Positions 46,039 through 58,200 of a DNA stretch of 64,000 bases are shown piece after piece; position 1 is the first letter of the stretch, and the number at the start of each line of letters is the position of its first letter. The stretch is from Paracorniculantispora psalliotae. Taxonomy: Eukaryota > Ascomycota > Sordariomycetes > Hypocreales > Cordycipitaceae. A model generated the notes under the pieces. That model searched no databases, was not told the origin of the DNA, and saw only the letters and a program-made list of their open reading frames with translations. The stretch is taken from contig PHFE01000029.1 in the NCBI GenBank assembly GCA_002796755.1, forward strand, positions 434,001-498,000, given 5' to 3'. The position numbers and the translations under genes are program-made.

Positions 46039-48623
46039 TTACGCCAGATATGTGTACGCGTTTCCTTCACGCTCTATATAGTCCTTTTCAATTAAACTAT
46101 AAAAAGTCAGCTTTTGGTTCACGTTAGGCATGTGCAAAATCTTACCTCTCAATTTCCTTCTTAATAGCAGCTGGCTCCACGCTGCCGCGCTTCTTGGTCA
46201 GATTAATCACGTCCGCCACCAGCTCGGCATGCCCCATCGTCTTGCGGCTCTTCATGATGCGCACAATGGCCGCTTGCGTTTCGAAGCGTCGATCCTGCGC
46301 GATACGCTCGTGGGTAGCCTTGTTCTCTTCTTTCGTCTCCTTGAGCTGGATCTGGTTGATCTTGACGCGGTACTTGGGGTCCGAAAACGTCGTGTTAAAG
46401 GTAAAGGTATCCGTTTTCTTGACATCGCGGCCCTTGGGGTGCTTAGTCAAGACACGCGCCTTGCCGCACGCCAGCGATTGCAGCGTGCGCTCGAGCTCAC
46501 CACCCGTGAGGCCGGTGCCGGTAGAAAGCTGGTCATAGGTGAGAGGGCCGCTCACACCGTTAAACATAAGCAGGACAACAGCTTGAAAGGCAGACACGAG
46601 AAGTTCCTTGGGTCCCTTGGGAAAGACTGCCTTGACGGAGCAATGTGCCAAGGAGTGCTTCCAGGTCAGCACACGTCCAGTGTGTTTGCCTTTGTAGTGC
46701 CTGTCGAAGCGCTCAATCTGAGTGGCAACATCGTCAGGCAGATTCAGGCGAATGTCAGGATACGTTGGCCAAGCGGCTGCTGAAAGGACCATGACGTGCA
46801 GGTCAACTGGCGGTTTGCCTTCCGAGGTGTTTTGGCAGTGTTGCTTGTATGCTTCCATTTCGTCCTTGGCAAGTTCCTGGTCTTTAAACATTTGTTCCAG
46901 ATTGTGCGTAAAGTTGGAACCACACTCGCCTCGCAGCTTCGTCAGCATATTGCGCTCGGCATCTTGGCTGGCGCTGCGGCCCATCAGCAATCTTCGCGCC
47001 AGATCCTTCTTGTAAAATGCTTCAAATGCGTCCTTTCCTTCAATAAATCGGAACAGCTCCAGAGAGTTGTCTAGTTGTCTATCCAGCTCTGCATCTTCGT
47101 CACCGGTGCTGGCCTGGCCTTCTCGCTCTGCAGTAGCACGGTCTTGAACATCGGATAGTAACGATTTTGGTAGCGTCTTCAAGCCACCTCGTAGCAGCAT
47201 GTCAATGTGCTTGGCCGTCATTTCACCAATCTTGGATGTTCCGGTATCCCAGCATGCAGCTGTGGTACGGTCGTTCATGAAGCCGCCAAATGCCTCACGC
47301 ATACCCCACAGGAAATCCTCGTCTCGGCCAAAGGCATCGCGGATCATCAAGTCAAGCGACCGGCGGAGCTCCAGCAGACGAATAACCATTTCATCTCCGT
47401 GCTCCTTGTCTGAGATGATAGTAGCACCCGTCTTTCTGACATAGTCGGCCCATGGCTTCTTAAGCTTCTTTTGCAGGCCAGAAAGTTTCAGTAGGTCGTA
47501 CAGTCCCTTCATAGACTTCATGTCCTTGTCGCCCATGAGGTTTGCCAGACTGCCTTCGTTTAGCAGCTTTTCCGAGTAGTCGTTGATCAATATTCGATGC
47601 GCCAATTCCATTAGTAGACGTTCTGTAGTGCTGTCCAGATTATATGCCATGCAGCGATTGGCCTCCTTTGCTAGCAGCTTCTCGCAAGCGGCAATGTATT
47701 CTTTCAGACCAGACGTGCTCCAGGACGTGCCAAACTCTTCAAAATATAATTTTGAAGTCCTGATCATGACCGGCTCGAAGTATTTCGTGTATACGCCCTG
47801 GACGTAAAGCATCATTATTGAATCCTTCAAGAGCTCGCCGTCCATCGCGGCTTCGCCACGTCGGTCGTGTTCTACCAAGCCGCAGACTCCGCCAATAACA
47901 TCATTCTCCAGACTACTCCCGCCAGATTGTGAGCTGAATAACATTCTGCGAAAATGTGAAATCGTCATGTCGTTGATGGAAGGTAGAGCTTCGCGGAGTA
48001 GATATGTCCTGTCGAGGTAGCTGAACGTGGATCGAATAAGAACCTGTTTGATGTCAGTAATATGTTGCCATAAAACGAATGGCGATAATTACCGTTTGGC
48101 CATTCCATGTTTTCCATTCGGCCAAAACATTTCTTAGTATTTCAACCTCTGAACCATCCCCAGCTTTTCCTATTCGAGGCAGGATCACTGTTTGCAAATG
48201 TTTCTCGACGCGCTTCATCAACATGCGGTAGACCTTTTCAGCGTTGCCTTTGCGGCACACATCCTCAACGCCACGGTATAGCCTCTCGAGTGGCACGGCA
48301 GGCTTACGTCCCGCAAATATCGCCCCGAGTCCTTCATCGAGGTCCTTCTCTGTGCGGGCGTAGTATTGCTCAATCTGCGCATCGCGATTGCCCGGGCTGC
48401 GAAGATTCTTGATGACGAGCTTCTTGGCGCCCGCGTGGGGCTGAAAGGCAGAAGGCTTCTCGGTGAGGTCGACCACCTCAGGGAGCTTGCCCCGCGCTTT
48501 GGCGCTTGCCATGCTGGTGTCGGCGAACTTGGGCCGTTTGGACCCGGACGCGATGGACGAGGACGAGAGTTGGCGCGGGCGACGACGAGACGGCGAGCTT
48601 TCCTGGTCCGCGACGGAGTGCAT
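46039..48623 (-). CDS. cul4: Cullin-4, scaffold of CRL4 ubiquitin ligase
   Basis: Exons 48623-48093, 48043-46146 and 46096-46039 are separated by two 49-nt introns and encode 828 aa. Residues 1-60 are basic and Ser-rich, followed by GAKKLVIKN, the motif that precedes the first cullin repeat in Cul4 proteins and not in Cul1 or Cul3. The cullin homology region follows. The neddylation segment near the C-terminus reads IVRIMKSRK with the acceptor lysine, and the winged-helix end KKEIE joins across intron 2 to SLIEKDYIERE, confirming the splice and the 3' end. Cul4 binds Ddb1 and Rbx1 and ubiquitinates substrates in DNA repair and chromatin; in Neurospora it belongs to the DIM-5 complex that directs H3K9 methylation. 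The start is set at the first ATG in frame (48623); an upstream exon is possible. Confidence 0.95.
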
Positions 48624-50168
48624 AAGGGGCACCGTAGTTCTGGCGGACGGGGGCTGACGCGATGTCGCGGTCGTCGGTGGCGGTCGAGTCGTGATCAGTA
48701 AACTTGGGAGGGGTGGTGGCTCGGCAGCGATCGAAGACTCGAAGACTCGAAAGAGGGTTCAAAGAAGGAATGTGCCCTGGGTATCTATTCCATGTATTCC
48801 TGTCGCGTTGGATGGTCGGATGATGAATTCGACAAAATGTAGACAATGCAACACAAATGGAGGTGCTTGCGGAAGCTTGGATTGTATTATGTCACTGGGG
48901 CGAGCGGCCCGGCAGTTTGGAGTTGGCGCTCCGGCGATAAGATAGGTGGCAGCTGCTGTAAATCCGCCACTTATGGTGGTACATCCCCGCCGATGTCCGA
49001 TAACTCGCGGACAATTAATTAGTCTATAGCCAGAAAAAAGAAAAAATTGCCAGACAGATACAATATTAGTAATTCGAAGGCGGAATAAGAAGTCTGAATA
49101 TCGACAGAATATAAAAAATGTATGAATGATGGCTGAGCGATGGCTGAGCAATCCACACGGACAACATACCCGCCAAAACAGCCCAGAGTGTTGGATATCG
49201 TGGTAGATACCCTTTTATAAATAATTAGGGCAGTGTCTTCGCTTTTAACCAATATCGGCTGGAATGGTTCCTGACAGTTGTAACAGCCACATTTTGTGCT
49301 CATCTTCCGGAATGGTGTCATACGATGATAGCTTGGCCGAGTGTTCCGATGAGGCGAAACCGCACCAACTCAGGCATGAGCACAAAGCAGCTAGAATCAT
49401 TTTCTGCCTTATTTTCTGACTTTTACTCTGTGAAACCTTCTCCTGGTTCTTATTGGGCTGGTTCCTTCCGAGCACAGGCAAGATGCGAAATGCTTCAAAA
49501 GCCGCGGCCAAAAACTGAATGTGTCATTGAACATTCGAAGACTCGAAGGGAAAATACATTGTGTATTTGTTTATTAGAGCGAGTTTCGTCTCTTTTTTGG
49601 TTACAATCATATATGACGTGATTCTCGAAGGCCACATCTGAACCCAATATGCAAGGCTGCCGGCGGAATAAGTTAGAAGAGATTCCAGCGACTGCATAGT
49701 ACTGAGTAGATGAATTCGGTATTAAAAGGAACCGTAATTATTCTAAAATTAAGCCAAGCATCATCTCTTTCTTTAGCCCACCCTCACCATCCTTTTAAAA
49801 AGACGGTAAACAGTCAAGGTTGGAGTAGTTAAAAGACTAGATGTATAAGCAAAGGAAGAATACGAGGAATAACAGGAACAGCAGAAACAATAAAAATAAT
49901 AGATACAACAGAATAACATAAGTAATCTAAATAATCTAAATAATCTAAATAACATAAATAACACAAATAACACGAATATAAGAAGGATATACTTTTTATT
50001 AGAGTACCATTTCCTGGCATCTCACAGTGGCCATTATATACTGTAATATCTGCTATTTAGTAGAACATTCTTCCCGATCCCAAACTCCGGTGCAGCGTGA
50101 CAAAATGACGACAAAAACAGGGTCGTAGCTCATAAGAACAGAAAAGAAACGAAACCGAGGGGATGACC
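48624..50168. other. Intergenic: cullin-4 promoter and Arl3 3' flank
   Basis: No gene was recognised. AT-rich, with a diverged 9-bp tandem array at 49865-49982 annotated separately. Confidence 0.6.
49865..49982 (+). repeat. Diverged 9-bp minisatellite
   Basis: About 13 units of 9 bp. The right part (49911-49982) is exactly eight units, for example GAATAACAT, AAATAATCT, AAATAACAT and AAATAACAC. The unit closely resembles GAATAACAA, the rotated unit of the near-perfect array at 63291. It lies in non-coding DNA. Confidence 0.75.
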
Positions 50169-50869
50169 TCAGCGCATAACGGGTGGCCTTGATTCTTTAT
50201 TCCATTGCACACGCGTGCGAAGCCAGTCGACAGCCTCGCGCACGCCGTCACCCGTCAGAGCACTCATGGCCAGGACGCGCGTGTCGCGGATACTATCGCC
50301 CTTGTCGCCTTCCATGACCTTCTTGACCAGCCCCTCCTTGATTCGTATCGTCTCGACGCAGTCCTCGCGGTCCTGCTTGTTGGCGAGGATGAGCAACGGC
50401 ACGCCCTCCGTCTCCGAGTGCTGGAGGACGTCCTCGAGGACCTGGCGGCACTCCTCGAGGCGGCCGCTGGCGTCGTGCTCGATGGTGCCGTCGCCAATGT
50501 CGGTCGAGTCGATGATGAAGACGATGGCGTGGCAGCTGGTGTAGTAGCTCTCCCAGAGCTTGCGCAGCGAGTGCTGGCCGCCGACGTCCCAGACCTTGAC
50601 GTACATGTCGGGCAGCGTCAGGGTCGAGACGTTCTGGCCGACGGTGGGCACCGTCTTGAGCTTGGGCGCGGGCGCGTTGGGCAGGTACATGGCCTTGACC
50701 TGCTCGTGAAAGGTCGTCTTGCCGGCATTGTCGAGACCGAGGAGGATGACGGAGTATTCTGTTGGCGCGGGTTAGGCTGGAGGAGAGGTAGGGAGAGCTG
50801 GTGGGGGAGAGCTGGTGTACCTTCTTTGCTGGTCGCGTAGAGGTAGAGACCTTTGGCGAGATGATACAT
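50169..50869 (-). CDS. ARL3: ARF-like GTPase Arl3 (ARFRP1 orthologue)
   Basis: Exons 50869-50821 and 50758-50169 flank a 62-nt intron (GTACAC donor, CAG acceptor) and encode 212 aa. All G-box motifs are intact: GLDNAGKTT (P-loop, spanning the first codons of exon 2), T in VPTVGQN (switch I), WDVGGQ (switch II), NKQD and SALTG. The N-terminus MYHLAKGLY lacks the glycine-2 of myristoylated Arfs and matches yeast Arl3 and metazoan ARFRP1, which are N-acetylated at the initial Met and bind the Golgi receptor Sys1. The C-terminal RPP motif is also typical. The protein recruits Arl1 and golgins to the trans-Golgi for recycling from endosomes. An insertion after switch II (about ten residues with GDGTIEHD) lengthens it slightly relative to yeast. 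Assignment is secure. Confidence 0.95.
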
Positions 50870-52038
50870 GGCTATGGAAAGGGTGCGCCAATAGCGCCAG
50901 CGAGTAGAGGTTGTGTCGGCACGGGTATTGCGGTGCGTGTCGGCGACGGAGGTTGTAGCTTGATTGAAGTCGTGCCACGGCTGCCAGCGCCGTTGGGGTG
51001 CAGTGGGGCGGCTCTAGAGAGAAGCTTACAAGCGACGGAAAGCGTTATGCTGTAGATGTGTATCCAATTATATTAAAATGGTAAAGTTAATAGGTAGAAT
51101 AATGTAGAGATTTCCATAGAATTGCTGGAGGATGTAATAACGGAGGGTGATAATTTATGCGTGCGTTGGGATCTGCTGTTTATATGTTGCACTCGCGTCT
51201 CAAGCAGCCAGAAATGGCCAGCAGCGCAGCAAGACAATGTGTTGCAACGGACTGAGTGACTGATTAAGAGATGGGTGTAGTGAGCAATATATTTGAAACT
51301 GGATAAATCCATGAGCCTAAACGAATCATTCTCTCCATCATGATTGCGTTCTACGGTTGTTATCTTGCTGTTGCTCCATGCCACGCAGTTATATCTTGAT
51401 TTGCGGACATCCGAAGCTACCAAATAATTTAACAAAAATAGGCAACATATATACATGACACACTGGATGGCTTCCCTTTTTACCCGAATTCAGTACTGCA
51501 TTGTCGAAGCACTGACTCTGCGTAATAAAGTGCACTTTGTGCTGTGCAGCTCTAGCGCCTGTTAGCGCTACAACTGCCTCTAAGCAGAAGGCCGCTGCCT
51601 GGCTCTTGGCTGGTTCCTAGACAGCTGGTGGGGAGGACACGTCCCTTGCAGGCCCAAACAAGACCACCCGGCAAGGCTGCCAGCTGTCCGTGGGCCACGG
51701 CTGGCTGCTGCTTGCCGGGAGACACCTGGCAAAGCCGCGCGTAGTTTCCGTCCGTCAGCCCAGAGCAACGTTCAACGGCCCATTCGCATCTTTCTGCTTC
51801 CCGCATCACCACTTTACGCGCAGCGCCCGTATTGTCTGCCGAGCTCCTTGTCGCATCCGCCTGCGTATCCTGTACCCCGCGCTTCTACCACTGAAAGCAT
51901 AACTCCTTCGACCGTTCCCCGCCCATGATCGCTCGGTTTCGCCGGTGACGCTCCAGCGCGAGCCCCCCTACTCGATACCTACGATAAACGACGCACCCGA
52001 TTGAGCTGCCTGCTGCCCCGCGGCATATAATTTGAGCC
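50870..52038. other. Divergent promoter region of Arl3 and NHX-type exchanger
   Basis: No gene was recognised. The two flanking genes are transcribed away from each other, both encoding trans-Golgi/endosome functions; shared regulation is conceivable but unsupported. Confidence 0.6.
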
Positions 52039-54292
52039 ATGAGTGCCGCAGAGCTGGCCAGGCTTGGCCTTGGCTTGCTGCGTACGTCCCCAAACCACGG
52101 CTGCGCGACAGCTCGCTTGGCAACTGCTAACACCTCGACAGGCCGAGCCGACGACGATAGCGACACTGGAGGTACCAATAACCCCAACACGACGGCGCAT
52201 GCGCAATCGCATATCAGAAGCGCTTGTTTCTATCCGACTAAACGATTTGCTAACTCTTTCCAGATGAGGACTCGGCGCAAAAGGAATTCTTCGCGGCTTG
52301 GGCCATCTTCATCTGCATCTTACTGCTCGTCATCACCTTCTTTGTCAGCTACATTCTGCAGATGAAAAAGGTCACAGCCATTCACGAGACGGTTATATCG
52401 ATTTTTGCTGGTAAATATTATACTACTGCCCTTGTCGGCTTACCAATTCCATTCTAACACCGCCAGGCATGATTGTCGGCCTCACTCTCCTCATCACCTC
52501 GGGCGACTCGATTCGATCACCCCTCAATTTCGACTACCAAATCTTCTTCAATCTTCTGCTGCCGCCGATTATTCTGTCCTCTGGCTACGAATTGCACCAA
52601 GCCAACTTCTTTCGCAACATTGGCACCATTCTGACATTTGCCTTTGCCGGCACCTTTCTATCGGCGGTCGTCATTGGACTCATCCTGTGGCTATACTCGC
52701 GTATTCCCGGAGCGATCGAAATGACATTTGTCGACGCCATCTCTGTCGGCGCTACTCTGTCTGCCACTGATCCGGTTACCATTCTCGCCATTTTCAACAC
52801 CTACAAGGTCGACCCCAAGCTCTACACCATCATCTTCGGCGAGTCGATTCTCAACGACGCTATTGCTATTGTCATTTTCGAGACAGCGCAGCGATACAAG
52901 AGGGGCGAGGCTACCAGCCACGGAATACTCAGTCTGTTCGAAGGTACTGGTATCTTCTTGCTGGTTTTCTTTGGTTCCTTGATGATTGGTGTCATTGCGG
53001 GTGTCGGTACCGCGCTGCTACTCAAGTTTACCTATGTCCGCCGCTTCCCCAAGACGGAGAGCTGTGTCATTATTCTGATTGCCTACGGAACATATTTCTT
53101 CTCACACGGTGTCCATTTGTCTGGTAGGTCTTGCACTCATGTTCCAATTGCTTCCTGTCGCTAATATCTAGCAGGTATCGTGTCACTTTTGTTCTGCGGC
53201 ATCACGCTCAAGCACTATGCCTACTTCAACATGTCTCGACGCACGCAGCTTACTACCAAGTTCATCTTCCAGGTCATGTCGCAGCTGGTGGAAAACTTCA
53301 TCTTCATCTATCTCGGTCTCGCGCTCTTCACCGAGAGCGCTCTCCAATTCCAGCCGCCTCTCATCTTGGTCACCGTCTGCGCCGTCTGCGCCGCCCGTTG
53401 GGTCGCCGTGTTTCCTCTCTCCAAGCTTATCAACGCCGTCATCCGCTACCGCGCCCGGCGCCGCGGCCTCGAGGTCCGCGATGAGCTGCCGTACAACTAC
53501 CAAGCCATGCTCTTCTGGGCTGGTCTTCGCGGTGCTGTCGGTGTCGCCCTCGCCGCTCTCCTCACTGGCGAGAACGCCTATGCCCTGCGCGCCACCGTCC
53601 TGGTCGTCGTCGTGCTGACGGTCATCATATTCGGCGGCACCACGGCCCGCATGCTCGAGATTCTCGGTATCCGCACAGGCGTGGTGGAAGAAATCGACAG
53701 CGACGACGAATTCGACATTGAAACTTCATTCGGCGCTAACCCCCCGAACAAGCGATCCGGCTTCGGCGTTCGTCGCAACGGCAACGTCGCCTTGTCGAAC
53801 CTCGAGCGCGAGGGTCGTGGCAACGCCTCTTTTGTGTCGGGCCACTCATCGCCGCACATTGACGGCGGCCGCACGCGCAGCATCAGCCGTAAGAACTCGG
53901 CTCGTGGTGGCTTGACCAACCCCGACGACTTTGAGCGCGCCGACCTCCTCGGCCGCGGCGACGACTCGGACCTGGGCAGCGATATCGACACGTCGGATCT
54001 GCCACCCCCGGCGCGCCGCTCACCACAGCCCCCGCACGGCGGCGGCAGCGGTTCGTCGTCGTTTTCGCCGCCGCAGCCGTCGAGCGCGTTCATGAACCCC
54101 GCCGAGCCCGCGGCCGAGCCCCTGACCGCTAGAGGCGCCATCAGGCAGCTGCTCACCAGCGAGGACCCGGCGAGCCTGTTCCGCCAGCTCGACGAGGACT
54201 ACATCAAGCCGCACCTGCTGCTGCACGACGACAACGGCCGGCCGCGCTCCGGACACGGCGGTGGTGCAGGTGGAGGCGGCAGTGCCGTGTAA
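52039..54292 (+). CDS. NHX1: Endosomal/vacuolar Na+(K+)/H+ exchanger, NHX family
   Basis: Exons are 52039-52081, 52142-52171, 52264-52410, 52467-53123 and 53175-54292; introns 51-92 nt. The joined frame is 664 aa. About 12 hydrophobic segments span residues 30 to 460. The amiloride-site motif FFNLLLPPIIL lies near residue 94, and the exchanger core GESILNDAIAIV, with the paired Asn-Asp that carries cations, near 205. LVENFIFIYLGLALF and FWAGLRGAVGVALA follow, the second being a family signature. After residue 465 a hydrophilic tail (Ser, Gly, Asp and Pro rich) of about 200 residues follows, probably regulatory. Nhx1 exchanges lumenal protons for Na+ or K+ in late endosomes and controls pH, salt tolerance and vesicle traffic. 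The second exon has only 30 nt. Confidence 0.95.
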
Positions 54293-55297
54293 TGAACGAA
54301 TTCAACATGTATTTCTTTTCTTTTTCTTTTATTCTACCTGATAAGAAGGTTCCCTTGATGAAAAAAAATATGGATGTGGGAAGGGAGGAACCTGGTATAT
54401 ATGACTATTTTCTGGGCGTAACTTAGATGAACAAGACTGCTGTTTTTTCCTATACATGATCAAACCGTGACCAGTAGTTGTAAATTTCGCTATTCCAATT
54501 TACAACAGTCATACGAGAGAAGGCTTGCTGTTTTCGCGTCGTATCGCATGTCACTGTTATCTGTTTATTCCGATCCATCTTCGTCATCACAGGCATGCTA
54601 GAGGGGCCATAAAAGGTTGGGATATGATAGTGGTGAATTTCTGTTTTTGTTCATCATCTCCTACATCTTCTTTTTTATTCTTGGTGCTATGTACATAATC
54701 AACAGCGTGTAGAAGAAAAAAGCGCAAAATGAATAAAACTATTGTCCCCGATAAAACAATAACCGAGACGCCAAAAAGCAACAACACCAAGAAAAAAAGG
54801 GAATCATCCCGTCTTTTTCTCCCGGCGTCTCTGTCTCGCAGAAACAACAATCAAACATGACTGCTTACGTTCTGCACAGCTACCTCGCACTCAGCATCGC
54901 CAGCAGCTCTCATGCTCGCGCACGCGCACACACATCTTTCTACTGTGCGATAAAATAGAAAAACGCCGTTTGAAATAAAAGAATATCAAGAGGAGAGAAA
55001 AAAGCAACAAGACTCCAGGGTTTTAGCCAATGCAAAAATCAAAAGAACCTCGCTTTCCCTTTCGTGACAACCATCCAGAACCCGCCGTAAAGAGAAAAAT
55101 AAATAGGCCGCTGACAGCCATGCCTTGTAAAGAGAACCTCTAGGCCAACGCAATCCGAGCCGACAGAAAAAGTGTGACAGGGTATGAAAATGAAAATAGA
55201 ATAGACTCGTCGGGCTCATGATGGATGAGCTGACACAGCCAAAGATGTAAAATTGTAATTTTAAAAGGCATATATGCCCCTGTAACACGTTTTTGCT
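54293..55297. other. Convergent intergenic region
   Basis: AT-rich 3' flanks of the exchanger and Vid21 genes. No gene was recognised. Confidence 0.6.
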
Positions 55298-58200
55298 TTA
55301 TTTGCCCGTCGACGACGGCGTGGCGCTGCCGCTCGATTGGCGCTGATGAACAGTCTGCGGCACGGGGCTGCCGGCGGCGCTGTTGCCCGAGAGCTGTTGC
55401 CCTTGGACCTGTTGCTGCACCGCCTGTTGGCCGCCCTGGCCGTTTTGCGCTTGCTGCTGCTGCTGCTGCTTTTGCTGCGCGGCGGCCGCTGCAGCGGCTT
55501 GCTGCTGCTGTTGTTGGCGAAGCAAGGCAGCGTACTGGTGAGGGCTCGTCGTGGCAGCAATGCTGTTGGCAAGACCGGGTTGGCCGGTCACGCCCGCAGC
55601 GGCGTTGAGCGCCGACTGTCTCTGAGCCATCATCGCCCTAGTAAGGTGCTCTGTCGCTAGCTGCCGAGACTGCTCAGGAGTCAGGTTAGGGTTCTTTGCC
55701 CGGAATTGAGACTCGAGTTGGCTGAGCTGAGCGGCAATGTTGGGTGGAAGTTGGGTGGGGATTCGGGGGCCGGGCGAGCTGTTGGGGACGCCGTTTTGCA
55801 TGTGCATGCCGTTCGCTGCACCTCCGGTTCGGTTAGCATTGTTGGCGGTGTAGGCAGCCATCATAGCTTGAGCGTTGTTCATAAAGGTCTGCTGGTTGAC
55901 GCCGTTCATACCGTTGTGCATTGGTGGTGAGCCCTGTCCATTCTGCTGGACAGCCGAGTTGGGGCGTTGTTGGTGATGGACGGTTTGTTGTTGAATCTGG
56001 ACGGCGGCGCGCTGCTGGTTAGAAATTTGCTGGGCACGTAGCATGAGATTCGCATCAGGCTGCTGATTGGGCATCGGCATTCTATGCTGCTGAGCTTGTG
56101 CTTGTGCTTGTGCTTGTGCTTGCAGAGCAGCTTGCAGCTGCGCAGCGGGGATTCCCTTCATCTGCGCTGCAGCAGCAACCATAGCTGGGCTCATCTGCGA
56201 TGGGAGACTGGGAGTTGCTTGGGGAGCACCATTAATGCCAGACTGTGACGGTATCCTTGGTCGTTGACCTGCGGCTGCAGCAGCAGCTGCGGCCACTAGG
56301 TGTTGGGGAACCTCGGCCCGCTGAGCAGCTGCCTGTGGCACTCCATTTGCAGCGGCTTGAGGAGCGCCTTGATTTGATTGCACGCCCTGAGCAGCCCCTG
56401 CCATTTGCGCTGCTTGGCTTTGCGCTCTGGCTTGGAGGGCGGCTCTACGCTGTGCCTCTTGCCGAGCAGCATACTGCGCCATCTTCTCAGCCAAAGCCTG
56501 GTCGCGCTCGTATCTCAGCAAGCTGTAATCTCTTGGCGTCTTGGACGGACGCTGTGAAACTGGCTCCGCCGCCTTCTTGACTGCGTTTTGTGAGGCGTTC
56601 TGTTGTTGCTTCTGTTGCGCCGTCTCCCGTTTCTTGGCGAGCTTCCTCATGGCGTCGATCAGAGTTAGGTGCTTCTGGTTCCTGCGTCGTTCGACACGCA
56701 CTGGGACGGAAGGTCTTCTGCGCATGGGGGGTATGTTGCTGCCAGCTGCGCTAGCTTGCTGAGCGGCGATCTGGTTTTGCTGAGCAATTACTCGCTGAGC
56801 AGATTCGATTCTGTTGTTGTATGCTTTAAAGTATTGTGTCTTTTGCATGTCAGCTGGGAGTCCCTCGAGGTTGATCCATCGTTCAAAGCATTCCCATGGC
56901 GTGCGTCGCTCTGGGCCTGAGATGAAGGTTGATCTTGTGGAAAGCATGCTCGAGATAAGCGACCAGTTGTACGAGTATTCTCGTACAAGACCTCTGAGTT
57001 CGTCATCTTCACCGACTGTCCACTGCGAGGCGCTGCGACACTCGTAGAAGGACTGCATGGGCATGGGATGCTCTGAAGGGGGGCGGAATTGATGTCCTGC
57101 GTGCAATCTGTCTCTGATGGGCTTGGATTCGGGGTTGAATAAGGCGACATTGCTAGCAACAGTCGGGACTCTGCCGAGGTTGACGGTCTGATCAGCGGCG
57201 AAAGTGCTGTCACCCTCGTCGTCGGAGTCCTCATTGCGGTAGTCGAACCGACCGCGCCTGCGAGGAGGACCCTTGGTAATAACCTTCATGTCACCTTCGA
57301 CATACTTGCTCAGAGGCAGAGCAGGTCGACGCCAGTGCGCATCAGGGTCAAATTCGGGGTTTGTAAGGTCGGTGTGAGGTACCTTGAGAGGAGCACCATA
57401 CAAAGGCAGTTCGTCCAGCAACTGATCAGCAGCCTGGGTGCGTCGAAGACCAAAAACAACATCGTCCTCTTGTAGTGAAAAGATTGCTGAAGGCGCCACC
57501 GTCTCGGCGAAAACTTCCGAAATATCGTCGGGCAGTAGCGATTCAGCATCACCTGATGGCTCAAGATCGGGGGTGGGGTGGCTTTCTGCGGCAGGTACCT
57601 CAGCACCACCCATTTGGACATCCTCGCCGTCGGTAGAAACCTTGGGAGGAATATGAGCGGCGACTTGAAGGGCCAGTCGTTCCTCGGCGTTTGACTCGTG
57701 CCATTCAGCGCAAGCGTAAGCCAAATTGCGAGCGACGGTCGTTTTCCACTTGCGCTCTTCTCTGAAATCGGTTCTCATCCACTTCATCTCTTGGAGCATC
57801 ACATCCCACTGCGAACTGGGTCGTGTCGGCTCCGGGCAACGCTTGGGTTGTCGCAAAGACCACTTATCATGCTGCTGCAGATGATACACTCTACGTAGCA
57901 CCTTGCAGGCTTGATTATCAAGGATTGCGAGGTTAGCGTCGGAAGTGCCAATAGTTTTGTTGGCGTGGAACAAGATTTTCTCGATAGGCTGCATCCAGTT
58001 GGTTGCGCCGGTGAAGTTTTGGATGAAGAGCGGGGTGTAGTAGTCGTCGAATGGGTGGAACTGTTCCTTTTGGGCTGTGGCAACGGCCTTGTCCTCGACG
58101 CGCTTCGGTTGCTTGCCGAAGAGGACGGTCGAAACTTGTCCTTTGCCGCGGTCTTTTCGAGATTTTGATCTAGATGCTGGCGATTCGGGTGCAGAGGCGG

